From Dactylis glomerata (taxonomy: Eukaryota > Streptophyta > Magnoliopsida > Poales > Poaceae), in NCBI GenBank assembly GCA_007115705.1, contig QXEO01000247.1, positions 14,930,291 through 14,994,290 on the forward strand: a DNA stretch of 64,000 nucleotides, in the 5' to 3' direction. Shown here one piece after another: positions 12,161-23,364 of the stretch; positions within the stretch are counted from its first letter, which is position 1, and each line of letters begins with the position of its first letter. The position numbers and the translations under genes were made by a program. The notes below the pieces were generated by a model. That model was given only the letters and a program-made list of their open reading frames with translations, was not told the DNA's origin and made no database searches.

Positions 12161-14811
12161 TTATGTTACCTCAACTTTGATAGGCATAGTCCCAATCATA
12201 ACAATTTTATATTCTTCCTTGGGCTTTCGCTCTGAACAAATAATTTGACCAACTTTGATGGTCTCAACATTCTTGACAGAATTTAGAGCATTCTTTCTAT
12301 CAATCTTCTTGGGAAAATAAACCATGTACTCTTTATCATTGACATTGAAAGTTACTTTTCCTTGATTGCAATTAATAACAGCACCTGCAGTATTTAGAAA
12401 AGGTCTCCCAAGAATAATAGACATATTATCATCTTTAGGCATTTCCAACACAACAAAGTCAGTTAATATTAAACATCTGTTAGCAACTTGTACAGGAACA
12501 TTTTCACATATACCAATAGGAATAGTAGTAGACTTATCAGCCATCTGCAAAGATATATCAGTTGATACTAATTTTTCTAGATCAAGTCTTTTATAAAGAG
12601 AAAAAGGTATGACACTAACTCCAGCTCCCAAATCACATAAAGTAGTTCTAACATAGTTATTTTTAATGGAGCAAGGAATAGTTGGTATACCTGGATCTCC
12701 AAGCTTCTCCGGAACTTTACCATCAAAAGAATAATTAGCAAGTAAAGTGGAAATTTCCTCATTAGGAATCTTCCTTTTGTTAGTGACAATATCTTTCATA
12801 TACTTTGCATAAGGAGGCATTCTAATAGCATCAGTCAATGGGATTTGCAAAAATAAAGGTCTCATCTATTCACAAAACCTGTTGTAGTGTTCTTCTTCCT
12901 TGGACTTGTGTTTCTTTCCAGGAAAAGGCATTGGTTTCTGCACCCAAGGTTCTCTCTCATTACCATGCTTGTTGGCAATGAAGTCTTCTTTGGTGTACTT
13001 TGCATTCTTATCAATCTTTTCTGGTTCCTCTTCAACTTCTTCTTTATCGGAAGCATCACCTGGTTCAGTTTCAGCATTAGAAATAGAAACACTGTTAGGA
13101 TCTTTACCTGCATCAGAGGATTCTGCAGTTGTTTTATGCTTCTTCTTCTTCTTAAAAGGAATATCATCACTTGAAGTACGTTGAGAATCTTGCTCGACCC
13201 TCTTAGGATGTCCTTCAGGATATAATGGATCTTGAGTAGTAGCACCACTTCTCGTGCGTATTTCACATGCTTGCTTCTCTCTTGCGGCATTAACTAGCAA
13301 GTCTTTTTGCACCTTGGTAAGCTGATCAATTTATGTTTGAACCATTTGAAAATGTTTAACAAGTATCTTCACATCATTGGAGGTTCTCTCCACAATATCC
13401 TGCAACTTGTTAATAGCTCTAGAATTTTCCAACAAATGATTCTGCACCATTCTATTTTTTTTTGCTTAATAATAAAACTATCAAATTCATCTAAGCATTG
13501 ATCAGGAGGTTTAGAATAAGGAATATCTCTTTTGTCAAAGCGTTGGAGAGAGTGTACCTCAATTGTAGATGAGTGAGGGATTGGCTTACATAATTCTTCT
13601 ATAGGAGGTAAATTTTTAACATCTTCGGCTTTAATACCTTTCTCCTTCAGAGATTTCTTGGCTTCCCTCATCACTTCATCATTTAGTTCAATCATCCCTC
13701 TCTTCTTTGGTGTAGGCTCTGGAACTGGCGCAGGTGTTGGTGCTGGTGTTGGTGCTGGTGTTGGCTCAACTAGAGTCCAATCATCATGATTCCGGCTTAT
13801 TTTAGCCATTAATTCTTCAGCTTCAGTCGGAGCTCTTTCCCTGAAAACACAACCAGCACAACTATCCAAATATGACTTAGATTCATCAGTTAGTCCATTG
13901 TAAAATATATCAAGGAGTTCATTTTTAGGCAATGGTTCTTTAGGTAAAGCTCTAATTAAAGAACAAAACCTCGTCCAAGATTCAGGCAGTATCTCTCCTT
14001 TTTCCTGTTCAAAATCAAAGATTTTCTGCACAGCAGCATGCTGAGCACTAGCAGGAAAATATTTCTGAAAGAAAGCATTAACCAAAGCAATAGGACTATT
14101 AAGAGATCCAGGAGACAAGCTATTAAACCAAGTTTTAGCTGCATCTTTCAACGAGAAAGGAAAAATCTTAGCAACAAAGTAAGTGCGGAGCTTAATATCA
14201 TCAGAAAACAAATTACTCAAAATAGAAAGCTCATTCATGTGCTCCATAGCACTCTCATCTTTAGTACTACAAAAAGGAGTTTTCTCAACAATAGATATGT
14301 AAGATAAATCCAAAGAGAAATCATAATCCTTGTCTCTAATATTTATGGGAGAAGCAGCAAACTTAGGATCGGGAGACAAATTATATCTAACAGAACGTCT
14401 TGAAAGAAGTTCTTTAACCTCAGCAGCATTACGAATAGCACGTGCTTCAGCAATAAAATCATCATTAAGCTCAATATAAGCATCATCATCAAAACCATCA
14501 CTAGGATATTCCCTAGACTCAGGTGAACTAACAGGTGTAACAGTGGTGTTTCCCAACTTAGCTCTAGCAATAGTAGCATCTAAAAAGGAACCTAGTGAAC
14601 CACTCTCATCAAGCACAGTAGAAGCATCATCTAAATTATCAGTGGCATTTTCAAACTCAGCAGAAATAGTAGCAGTAGCGTGTGGGTGTGGTGGTGTAAG
14701 CAACTTACTCATAACAGATGGTGAATCAAGAGCAACAGAAGTGTTCAAAGTCGTACCTCTTCTTGTAGTGGATGGCAATATAGGAACTTTTCCATCACGA
14801 GGTTTACCCAT
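12161..14811 (-). pseudogene. Gypsy gag-protease polyprotein, degraded
   Basis: Gag begins with MGKPRDGKVPILPS at 14811. The capsid domain (Retrotrans_gag type) follows around residues 150-260, with 'AAKTWFNSLSPGSLNSP' and 'LDIFYNGLTDESKSYLDSCA'. A proline-alanine tract (PTPAPTPAPTPAPVPEPTP) comes after it. The reading frame shifts in an A-run near 13455-13463. It is then broken by TAA near 13330 and by TAG at 12866-12868. The protease part (12865-12161) has the aspartic site in 'CDLGAGVSVIPFSLY' and the flap-side 'ILGRPFLNTAGAVI'. There is no CCHC knuckle and no polymerase. With three lesions the copy is not functional. Confidence 0.8.
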
Positions 14812-14870
14812 AATGAAAGGATTGCAGCGAACAATATGAATACCAAGTGAACTTACAAATAAAGCTATGC

Positions 14871-14888
14871 TCCCCGACAACGGCGCCA
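14871..14888 (-). promoter_or_regulatory. Primer-binding site of the Athila-like gypsy element
   Basis: The minus strand reads TGGCGCCGTTGTCGGGGA, 11 bp inside the 5' LTR. It is complementary to the 3' end of tRNA-Asp with one probable mismatch. This fixes the element's orientation. Confidence 0.8.
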
Positions 14889-14899
14889 GAAAATAGTCT

Positions 14900-16298
14900 T
14901 GATGACCCACAAGTATAGGGGATCGCAACAGTCTTCGAGGGAAGTAAAGCCCAAATTTATTGATTCGACACAAGGGGAGCCAAAGAATATATGTAAGCCT
15001 TAACAGATGAGTTGTCAATTCAGCTGCACCTAGAAACAGTCTTGCTCGCAGTGGTTTATCAGTAGCAATAGTTTTATAGTGGTGATAGTAGTGAAACAGT
15101 AACAACAGTAGTAAAATAGCAGCGGTAATAGTAGCGATAGTAAATAGTAGGAACAAATACTATAGGCATAGGGATGGATGCATGGGCGTTGCATGGATAA
15201 GATAATTCATGAAATCAATGAGACATGGGCATTGCAGATAAAAAATGATAAAGCATCCTAGTACAAACAATCATAGGCATGTGTTCCGTATATAGTCGTA
15301 CGTGCTCACAAGGAGAAACTTGCACGACATCTTTTGTCCTACCAGCCTGTTGCAGCAGGGCCTCAAGGGAAACTACTGGTAATTAAGGTACTCCTTTTAA
15401 TAAAGTACCGAAGCAAAGCATTAGCACTCGGTGAACACATGTGATCCTCACATCATAGCCATCCCCTCCGGTTATCCCAATTTCTGTCACTTTGGGGCCT
15501 CGGGTTCCAGACAACAATATGTGTATACAACTTGTAGATAAGACCATAAACAACAAGTATCATCATAGAAATAATAACATGTTCAGATCTGAAATCATGG
15601 CACTCGGGCCCAAAGTGACAAGCATTAAGCACAACAAGTTGCAACAATGTCATAGGCACTAAATAAAGATACTAGGCACTATGCCCTAACAATCTCATAT
15701 CAAATTACATGAACAATCTCATCCAATCCCTACCATCCCCTCACCTACAGCGGGGGAATTACTCACACATGGATGGGGGAGTCATGGATGGTCGATGGAG
15801 GAGCGTCGGTGATGATGGTGATGAAGATCTCCTCCAAATCCCCGTCCCGGCAGGGTGCCAGAACAGAGTTTTTGGTTCCGAATCGCGGTTTCTGATGGCG
15901 GCGGCGCAGCGGAAGTCTATCTGGGAAAAACGCCAGTCTCTCCGATATAATCGAGTCAGGGGGTATATGTAGGCGAAAGGAGAGGTTGAGCAGACGGCCG
16001 AGGCGTCCTCACACCAGGTGGGCGCGGCCAGGGCTGGGCTGCGCCCCCTGTGTGTATGGGGCCCTCAAGCCTTCCCTTCGTCTCATCTTCTGGCTCCGTG
16101 GGTCTTCTGGTGAAATTGTATTTTTGATGATTTTTCCCGAATTTTTACTGAAAGTTGGATTTCTGCACAAAAACGAGACACCAGAGCAATTCTGCTGAAA
16201 ACAGCGTTAGTCCGTGTTAGTTGTATTCAAAACACACAAATTAGAGGAGAAACAATAGCAAAAGTGTTCGGGAAAGTAGATACATTTTGGACGTATCA
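14900..16298 (-). repeat. 5' LTR of the Athila-like gypsy element
   Basis: It is 1399 bp and pairs with 6812-8209, with about 40 scattered, mostly transitional differences and a few indels. It begins TGATACGTCC on the minus strand. Confidence 0.9.
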
Positions 16299-16598
16299 AA
16301 AACCACGGGCGCCAGCCAGCAAAACTTCACTATATCTGGAGTGTTTACAAACGCCGTGGGTAACCCTAATGATACGATCTAACCCTAGCCGGCGGCTTAC
16401 AAGGAGTATATATGGGCGGTAGCAACGATCCATACCGCGGGGGGCTGTCGCCCCCCGCATCCCCCACAGGCGTCCCTGTTAGGGCACGTTATGGGCTAAC
16501 GCCTCCGCTTTGCTTCGGCCCAAGCCTCCCGGCGACGGACCTCGCTTCGCTCCGTCGTTAGCCTTCTTATAGAATTTGGATCAACATATAACAGTAGG

Positions 16599-16852
16599 CT
16601 TGATTAGACCATGAGATCGAGAATTCTTATGCTGCTATGGAGAGCGTGGCACCTGAGAAACGACTTAAACCACTGCGATGGCAGAGAAACTATCGAGCGC
16701 TAGGTCTCCTTCGTGGAGACGTACGCTGTGGCTGAATCGCAAAACCACACAGGAGGGACAAACCAGAAAGTCAAAGCGCCCTTGTATGATAAGAGGAGCG
16801 TGCGCCCAAAAGAAGCCACCATAAAACAGCAAATCCTGTTGGCATCAATCTT
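16599..16852 (+). pseudogene. LINE-A ORF2 fragment, block 2
   Basis: Directly after the solo LTR's target duplication, the frame continues with 'SRILMLLWRAWHLRNDLNHC'. This is the conserved helix found upstream of RNase H in plant LINE proteins. A stop and a frameshift follow. The block ends around 16852, where LINE-B is inserted. Confidence 0.6.
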
Positions 16853-16989
16853 GTTGAAGATGTGGAAGACACTATCTCTTGAAAACTCACATTTAACGCG
16901 CAATATTCCACGGCATCGGCTTACAAGTTGTAATGTTATGGTCTTGAGGAATCAAGTATGCACAACATCATTTGGAAGGCTTAGGCCTC

Positions 16990-17440
16990 ACCGAAAGTTA
17001 AAAATCATGCTTGGCTAGCGTATCAAAATAGACTATAGACGGTGGATAAACTTCAAAATAGAGGTTGGCCAAATTGTAGACTTTACCCCTTGTGTAAGCA
17101 AACATGGGGGTCCAATGATTATCTCTTTGTCAATTGCCGCTTCACCATCCGGGTGTGGGAACTCGTTAAAGATTGGCTTGGCCTCCATGGACTTCATCCG
17201 AGGCATTTGGTGGGGCTACTGATTAAGGAGTGGTGGTCCATGTTGGCGGAGAGTCATTCTACTCATCACAAGACCGTTGCCTCTCTAACCTTGCTCATTG
17301 TTTGGGAGTTGTGGAAGGAAAGAAATGCGGGCGTGTTTAGGAACAAGTTTCCCCCTCTTTTGTAATATTCAAAAACATTAAAAGGAAAGCTCATTTATGG
17401 GTGCTAACGGGGGCAAAGTGATTGGGTGAATTATTGCCAG
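16990..17440 (+). pseudogene. LINE-B zinc-binding RT tail (zf-RVT), degraded
   Basis: The frame reads 'PKVKNHAWLAYQNRL', then a stop, then a run through 'NRGWPNCRLYPLCKQTWGSN' and 'FRNKFPP'. It continues in another frame to 'HLWVLTGAK'. The Cys-x2-Cys...His...Cys pattern (PNCRLYPLC, LFVNC) is the zf-RVT domain found after reverse transcriptase in plant LINEs. It has at least one stop and one frameshift. No upstream RT palm domain is present, because the copy is 5'-truncated. Confidence 0.75.
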
Positions 17441-17463
17441 GAAGAAGGCTTTTATATCTCTTA

Positions 17464-17751
17464 GAGCATCTACAATTCAGGCGCTTAAGCCAGGCGCTAG
17501 GATTATGTTCCTTGCCGTTAACGCTGAATCCCCGTCGATCCCAGGATTTGGCCTTGCGTCGCTGCTAAAAGAGTCATCCGGCGCTTGCTTCTAATTCACA
17601 CAAAACAGTTTGATCGGCCGCTGCTGCGATCCTTTTTTAGCGCCCGAGCTTAGCGCTTTGCGTTGGAGTTAAAGACTCTAATCTGTACTGGATAATTGTT
17701 TTCTTTTGGCTGCACAAGCGCCCTCGAAAGAGTCCAGCATTGGACATGCCC
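17464..17751. mobile_element. Tourist-like MITE (PIF/Harbinger), 288 bp
   Basis: It is flanked by TTA on both sides (17461-17463, 17752-17754). The left end is 'gagcatctacaattcaggcg' and the right end, reversed, is 'gggcatgtccaatgctggac'. The two align with about two-thirds identity. The interior is GC-rich with 'ggcgcttaagccaggcgcta' and is non-coding. It sits in the 3' untranslated part of LINE-B. Confidence 0.6.
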
Positions 17752-17834
17752 TTATGGTTTTTGTTGTAACTCATTTCTTATAAAACTTCTTCTTAATTAA
17801 TTGATCCGGACAAACCTTTTGCCTCCGTTTTTTA

Positions 17835-18020
17835 AATTCCTGCTAGCGCGAGCTGAACACGGATGATTCGTTCATCGGCGAAAACCTGCCGGGTGGTGCG
17901 GGAGCGGTGGCCAGAAACAGTGATGGCAAGGTTCTGATCGCAGCTTGCTCTCCGCTAACGGGCTGCCGGGGCGCCGAGGATGCTAAAGCAAGGAGCGCCC
18001 TCCTGGGCATCAGACTGCTC
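17835..18020 (+). pseudogene. LINE-A RNase H domain, first half (block 3)
   Basis: The frame gives 'LNTDDSFIGENLPGGAGAVA' and 'RNSDGKVLIAACSPLTGCRG'. This is the start of the plant RVT_3 RNase H-like fold, with the catalytic-type Asp in NTDDSF. It is cut at 18020 by the copia element and resumes after it at 23169. Confidence 0.75.
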
Positions 18021-18418
18021 TGTTAGCCTAAGCTCACTGTCACTGTCACGTTTAGAATGTTTCAGTTATTTTCTGTTAATAACGCTGTGTGTTTCCTACA
18101 GAGGATCACATGGTCGTGTAGCTAGAGGGAGACGTGCGCCTGTGCATGGTCTCCAAGATCCGTAGATATCTCCAGCCCCCCGATCGTGTTGCCGTTGAGA
18201 TTCAGAACGTGGGATGGCGCGTTTAGAACGGGTCTCACGCAGATGATCGGGGGGATAGTTAGCTCCTTTGTAACAGCAAGTATAAAGGAAGGAATAACAG
18301 AAAAACGCTGCACGCATTCGCAGCACAAATCCACTCTCCACTTTCTGTTTAGTTTCTAATTGAAGTTTACTGTCAAACACTTGCAGTTTTGCTGTTAGTT
18401 TCAGGTTAGACAGCGACA
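18021..18418 (+). repeat. 5' LTR of the copia element
   Basis: It is 398 bp, starts TGTTAGCC and ends CGACA. A TATA-like box (tataaagg) lies at 18281-18288, about 138 bp before the LTR end. Confidence 0.93.
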
Positions 18419-18420
18419 TT

Positions 18421-18432
18421 TGGTATCAGAGC
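18421..18432 (+). promoter_or_regulatory. Primer-binding site of the copia element
   Basis: TGGTATCAGAGC lies two bases after the 5' LTR. It is the initiator tRNA-Met complement used by most plant copia elements. Confidence 0.92.
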
Positions 18433-18446
18433 CCGTGTTGGCGATC

Positions 18447-21400
18447 ATGGTCGGTACACCACCGGCGGCTGCCTCCAGGACGCCCTCTGGGGAGCGTTCC
18501 CCACGTCGCGTGCACTCTCCGAGCCGCGGACGGAGCAGGACCAGGCGAGGCGGCGGCGGCGAGGTCGTGGTACGGGAGACGATCGTGCGGGAGACCGGGG
18601 GCGGCGGCGCCACCGTCACGTTCCCGACCCTCACGAAGACCAACTACACGGAGTGGGCGATCCTCATGAGGATCGCGCTCCAAGGCGCCGGTCTCTGGGA
18701 GGCCGTGGACACCGGCGATGCCACGGAGCGGCAGGAACGCCAAGCCCTCGGTGCGATCCTGAGATCCGTCTCGTCGGACATGGTACCGGCACTTGCAGCC
18801 AGGGACAACGCCAAGGCCGCCTGGGACATGCTGAAATCCATGCGCATCGGCGACAACCGGGTGCGTGAGGCTCGCCGTCAAAAGCTCCGCAAGGAGTTTG
18901 ACACGATGGCGTTCAAGACCGACGAGTTTGTGGAAGATTTCTCGATGAGGATGTCGAGCCTTGTCAGTGAGTTGCAGTCGCTTGGCGACAGAACCACCAA
19001 GCTCGATGCCATCCAGAAGATACTCCGCGTCGTGCCAGCGCAGTACGCGCAGATGGCCTGCTCCATCGGGACGCTGCTCGATCTGAGCATGCTGACGATC
19101 GAGGAACTCAGCGGGCGCCTATCTGCTTCAGAAGGGCGCGGCACACCGGAGCAAGACGCGAGCGACCGCCTTCTGATGACAGAGGAAGAATGGTCGGCAC
19201 GCCAGCAGCACCGCATAGGCGTATCGTCCCAGGGGGAGAAGAAAGGGAAACCCCAAGGCAAAACCAAGTCCCCTGGGGGAGCCACTCCTGATCGTGGCGA
19301 GAGTGGAAAAGCGCCGCACGATGTCGGCGGCGAACGGCGAAAGGGCAACTGCAACTACTGCAGGAAGCCAGGCCACTGGGCCAAAGAGTGCCGCAAGGTA
19401 CAGCGCGATCGCGAGAAGAAGAAGCAGGAAACTGCAAATCTGGTCCAGGCCGGGGATGAGCATCAAGAGGGACTCCTCATGGCCGTCGTCTCCGAGATCG
19501 TCGCGCCGCAAGCCGTCTTCCTCAACGAAGAGAAGGTGATCCCGATCCCGTCGCCCGACGGTGTCTGGTTCTTCGACACCGGCGCCAGCAGCCATATGAC
19601 TGGCGAGCGGCACATGTTCGCCACATTGGACGAGACCGTGCATGGAACGGTGAAGTTCGGCGACGGATCTCTTGTGGCGATAAAGGGCCATGGGACCGTG
19701 GTCTTCAAGTGCAACGGCGGTGATCAGCGAGCTCTCGCTGATGTCTTCTTCATCCCTAGCCTACAGAGCAACATCATCTCTGTTGGGCAGCTGGACGAGG
19801 GCGGGTGCGCGATCGGAATCAAGGGCGGCATCATGACGATCAGCGACTCAACGGACAGAACTCTTGCCCGTGTCAAACGCTCGGGCACCAGGCTGTACAC
19901 TGGAGTGCTGACGATCGACGCACCGGCCTATCTCCTGGCACAAGGTGATGACATGTCCTGGCGCTGGCATGCGCGCATGGGACACTTGCACTTCCGCGCG
20001 CTCCGAGCCATGGGCTCCAAGAAGATGGCACGAGGGATGCCACAGATCGACCGCGTGGAGGCATACTGCGACGGGTGTGCGCTGGGGAAGCAACACAGAG
20101 CTCCGTTCCCGTAGGCCACATCATACCGTGCAGACCGTGGTCTCAACCTTGTGCACACAGACCTGTGTGGGCCGATCATGTCGCCGTCCCCTGGAGGCAA
20201 GAAGTACTTTCTGCTGGTGGTGGACGACTATAGTCGTTACATGTGGCTGGAGCTGCTCAAGTCCAAGGACGAGGCACATCAACGCTTCAAGAAAGTGCAG
20301 GCCATGGCGGAAGCTGAGGGCAACTGCAAGCTTCACGCGTTTCGCTCAGATCGCGGCGGCGAGTTCAACTCAACGGAGTTCCGTGAGTACTGCGAGGAGC
20401 GAGGCATCTAGCACTACACCACGACACCATACACACCGCAGCAGAATGGGGTCGTGGAGCGGCGCAATCAGAGCATGGTGGAGATGGCGAGATGCCTGAT
20501 CAAGAGCATGGGCATGCCATCATACTTCTGGGCAGAGGCGGTGACCACCGCTGTGTACATTCTCAATCGTGTCCCAACCCGAAGTCTGAAGGGTGTCACG
20601 CCATATGAGGCGTGGCACGGCCGTAAACCCAATGTTGAGCACATGCGCACATTTGGGTGCACGGTTCATGTCAAGAACATCGGTCCTGGCATCACAAAGC
20701 TGTCGGATCGCTCAACGCCCATGGTCTTCGTTGGATACGAGACAGGCACAAAGGGCTATTGTGTGTACAATCCTGCGACCAAGAAAGTTCAGGTGTCGCG
20801 CGATGTGCTGTTCGAGGAGAACAGACCCTGGAACTGGAACGCGCCCACGGCGCACGACGCGGCAGCGGACTCACCGGCGTACTGCCAGCCCGAGACATTC
20901 ACCGTGGTCTACACCATTGAGCAGGGTGTACAAGAGCTCCACACTGGGGTGGGATCACTGCATCCTTCGCCGATCACCCCTGACGCTGCAAGCACGCCAG
21001 CAGCCGGCTCATTGCCGGTCACGCTGGTCACGCCAGCCACGCCAACTAGGGATACGCTGGGCCACGCCGCCCACGCATGATGACGGTAGGGATGTGGACT
21101 CCGGGCCACTCCGCTATCGCCGTCTTTCCTGCATCCTCGACGCCACTGAGGGAGACGCACTGCATGAGGCGTTCGAGCGCTGTCTTCTCAGCGCAGAAGA
21201 GCCGCGAAATGTTGCTGAGGCACTCGATGACAAGGCATGGAAGGCAGCCATGGACGACGAGATGGCTTCGATCCATGACAACAACACATGGGTGCTCTCC
21301 ACTCTCCCAGCTGGACACAGAGCGATTGGGCTCAAGTGGGTGTACAAAGTGAAGCGCGACCCTGACGGCAACATTGTCAAGCACAAAGCACGCCTCGTCG

Positions 21401-22740
21401 CAAAGGGCTATGCGCAGCGACAAGGTGTGGATGTTGATGAGGTTTTTGCACCAGTTGCTCGGATGGAGACTGTCAGGTTATTGCTGGCTCTCGCTGCTCA
21501 CTTGAGGTGGGAAGTGCATCACATGGACGTGAAATCAGCTTTCCTAAACGGAGAACTGTCAGAGATGGTCTACGTCGTGCAGCCGCCGGGTTATGTCACC
21601 GCCGGCAAGGAGCAAATGGTTCTGAAGCTGAGGAAGGCTCTGTATGGGCTGCGACAGGCACCTCGAGCCTGGTACACCAAGCTTGACGAGACGCTCAACA
21701 AGCTCGGCTTTGTGCGCAACCCACTGGAGCACGCGGTCTATCGCCGGGGCACGGACACCTCATTCCTGCTCGTGGGCGTGTACGTGGATGATCTCATCAT
21801 CACGGGCACGGAAACAGAAGCCATTGGCGAGTTCAAGGGACAGATGCAGAAGCAGTTCAAGATGAGTGATCTAGGTCTCCTAACCTACTACTTGGGGATC
21901 GAGGTGCGTCAGTCTGAAGGTGAAATCACTCTCTGTCAGCGCAGCTACGCCAACAAGATACTAGAGCAAGCAGGGCTTGCTGGCTGCAACAGTTGTCAGA
22001 CACCGATGGAGTGTCGTCTGAAACTGACCAAGGACAACGGTGGAACAGCGTTCGACGCCACACTGTATCGCAGCATCATCGGCAGTTTGCGCTATCTGGT
22101 TAACACTAGACCTGATATCGCGCATGCTGTGGGCATTGCCAGCAGATTTATGGAGAAGCCCAGCTCAGTACACTGGACGGCCGTGAAGCAAATCCTTCGA
22201 TACATTCGCGGGACGCAGCACTACGCGTGCAGATACAGAGCTGGGCACGGTGAAGCATTTCTGCTAGGCTACAGCGACAGTGATCATGCCGGAGATGTTG
22301 AGGATCGAAAGAGCACATCTGGGCAAGTTTTCTTCCTGGGTGAGAACATTGTTTCATGGAAGTCTCAGAAGCAAACAGGCATCGCAGTAAGCTCATGCGA
22401 GGCTGAATATGTCGCAGCAGCAGCAGCTTTCAGTCAGGGGGTGTGGCTCAGTCGCCTGATCGGCGAAATGCAGGGACGAGAGCCAAGCAAGTTCAGGCTC
22501 CTGATTGACAACATGTCAGCAATTGCACTGGCAAAGAACCCAGTTCACCACGATCGCACTAAATACATTGATATCAAGTTCCATTTTATCAGGGAGGGCG
22601 TGGAGGCAGGGCAGGTTGAAGTCGAGCATACCAGCACGCATGATCAACTTGCTGATATCCTTACTAAAGCCCTTGGTCGTGTGCGCTTAGTGGAGCTTCG
22701 TCAGAGACTGGGTGTGGTGGAGATCGACAATGGACATTGA
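18447..22740 (+). pseudogene. Copia gag-pol polyprotein, three lesions
   Basis: The ATG is at 18447. Gag (about 18620-19130, UBN2 type) is followed by the zinc knuckle CNYCRKPGHWAKEC (about 19348). The protease has WFFDTGASSHMTG (about 19565). The pre-integrase HHCC region is at 19960-20100 and ends CDGCALGKQHR. The integrase has DLCGP, SDRGGEFNS and the Glu of NGVVERRNQ. Reverse transcriptase has YVDD at 21781-21792. RNase H spans 22270-22690. TAG stops lie at 20112-20114 and 20409-20411. A single-base frameshift lies in the integrase-RT spacer, between about 21000 and 21075. Every domain is otherwise intact, so the copy decayed only lately. Confidence 0.93.
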
Positions 22741-22741
22741 G

Positions 22742-22756
22742 CTTAAGGGGGAGAAT
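22742..22756 (+). promoter_or_regulatory. Polypurine tract of the copia element
   Basis: cttaagggggagaat lies directly before the 3' LTR. It is the usual plus-strand primer. Confidence 0.85.
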
Positions 22757-23163
22757 TGTTAGCCTAAGCTCACTGTCACTGTCACGTTTAGAATGTTTCA
22801 GTTATTTTCTGTTAATAACGCTGTGTGTTTCCTACAGAGGATCACATGGTCGTGTAGCTAGAGTGAGACGTGCGCCTGTGCATGGTCTCCAAGATCCGTA
22901 GATATCTCCAGCCCCCCGACCGTGTTGCCGTTGAGATTCAGAACGTGGGATGGCGCGTTTAGAACGGGTCTCACGCAGATGATCGGGGGGGGTGGGGGGG
23001 TAGTTAGCTCCTTTGTAACAGCAAGTATAAAGGAAGGAATAACAGAAAAACGCTGCACGCATTCGCAGCACAAATCCACTCTCCACTTTCTGTTTAGTTT
23101 CTAACTGAAGTTTACTGTCAAACGCTTGCAGTTTTGCTGTTAGTTTCAGGTTAGACAACGACA
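22757..23163 (+). repeat. 3' LTR of the copia element, with expanded G-tract
   Basis: It is 407 bp against 398 in the 5' LTR. Nearly all the length difference is a G-rich run at 22985-23001 (seven or more G, one T, seven G). In the 5' LTR this is only six G. The TATA-like box is at 23026. Confidence 0.93.
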
Positions 23164-23168
23164 TGCTC

Positions 23169-23364
23169 GAGGGCCATGACAAGATCATCCCGGAATCTGA
23201 CTGCGCTTCCCCAGTCAATGCAATACGCTCGGATGAACCAGATAGATCAAGGTTGTGGCACACATATGACCAAACAAAAGAGCTGTTGAACACCAACAGA
23301 GAGAGCAACGGGGTAGCAGACAAACTGGCAGCTGCATTTGAACAGACTGCCTACCCGATGTAAT
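23169..23364 (+). pseudogene. LINE-A RNase H domain, second half (block 4)
   Basis: After the copia target duplication the frame resumes with 'GHDKIIPESDCASPVNAI'. It goes on to 'NRESNGVADKLAAAFEQTAY' and ends at TAA. The Asp-containing ESD and the GVADKLA helix are RNase H landmarks. It is followed by a short 3' untranslated part and the poly(A) at 23434. Confidence 0.75.

Larger units (their letters stand above)
6812..16298 (-). mobile_element. Full-length gypsy LTR retrotransposon, Athila-like, no polymerase
   Basis: It has two LTRs of about 1.4 kb (6812-8209 and 14900-16298) in the same orientation and a 5-bp target duplication aaaac (6807-6811, 16299-16303). The primer site is at the right LTR and the polypurine tract at the left one, so it is transcribed on the minus strand. 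The 6.7-kb interior encodes gag-protease (14811 down to 12161). A second Athila ORF1-like frame follows (11327 down to 10194). No reverse transcriptase, RNase H or integrase is present, so it is non-autonomous. The LTRs differ by roughly 40 substitutions counted by eye (about 3%). Confidence 0.9.
6707..16593. mobile_element. Solo LTR (395 bp of its own sequence), split by a gypsy element
   Basis: The ends are TGTTATAAAAG... and ...CATATAACA, an exact 6-bp terminal inverted repeat. The sequence is flanked on both sides by gtagg (6702-6706 and 16594-16598), a perfect 5-bp target duplication. With the gypsy insertion and its duplication removed, only 395 bp remain (6707-6811 plus 16304-16593). 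That is too short to hold an internal region, so this is a solo LTR. The GC-rich part at 16430-16560 contains 'cgcggggggctgtcgccccc'. The parent superfamily is unknown; copia is likely from the size and ends. Confidence 0.75.
16853..17834 (+). mobile_element. LINE-B: 5'-truncated LINE inserted in LINE-A
   Basis: It contains a zinc-binding reverse-transcriptase tail (about 17000-17440). The 3' end is typical of cereal LINEs, with 'ttcttataaaacttcttctt' and 'ccttttgcctccgttttttaaa'. The flanks 'aaatcctgttggc' (about 16838) and 'aaattcctgctagc' (about 17834) look like an imperfect target duplication. Together these place its limits, but the left end is approximate. A Tourist-like MITE sits in its 3' part. 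Confidence 0.6.
18021..23163 (+). mobile_element. Full-length Ty1/copia retrotransposon
   Basis: LTRs are at 18021-18418 and 22757-23163, and the 5-bp target duplication is tgctc (18016-18020, 23164-23168). The primer site is at 18421 and the polypurine tract at 22742-22756. The single gag-pol frame has the copia order: gag, zinc knuckle, protease, integrase, reverse transcriptase, RNase H. It is broken by two stops and one frameshift. The LTRs differ by five substitutions plus one indel in a G-tract (about 1.3%), so the insertion is recent. It inserted in the RNase H region of LINE-A. Confidence 0.95.

Noticed and set aside
20593..21070. Arg-rich extension at the start of the 715-residue copia frame
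   Set aside because: The true protein here is in another frame (integrase C-terminal part). The extension is an out-of-frame reading before the frameshift.
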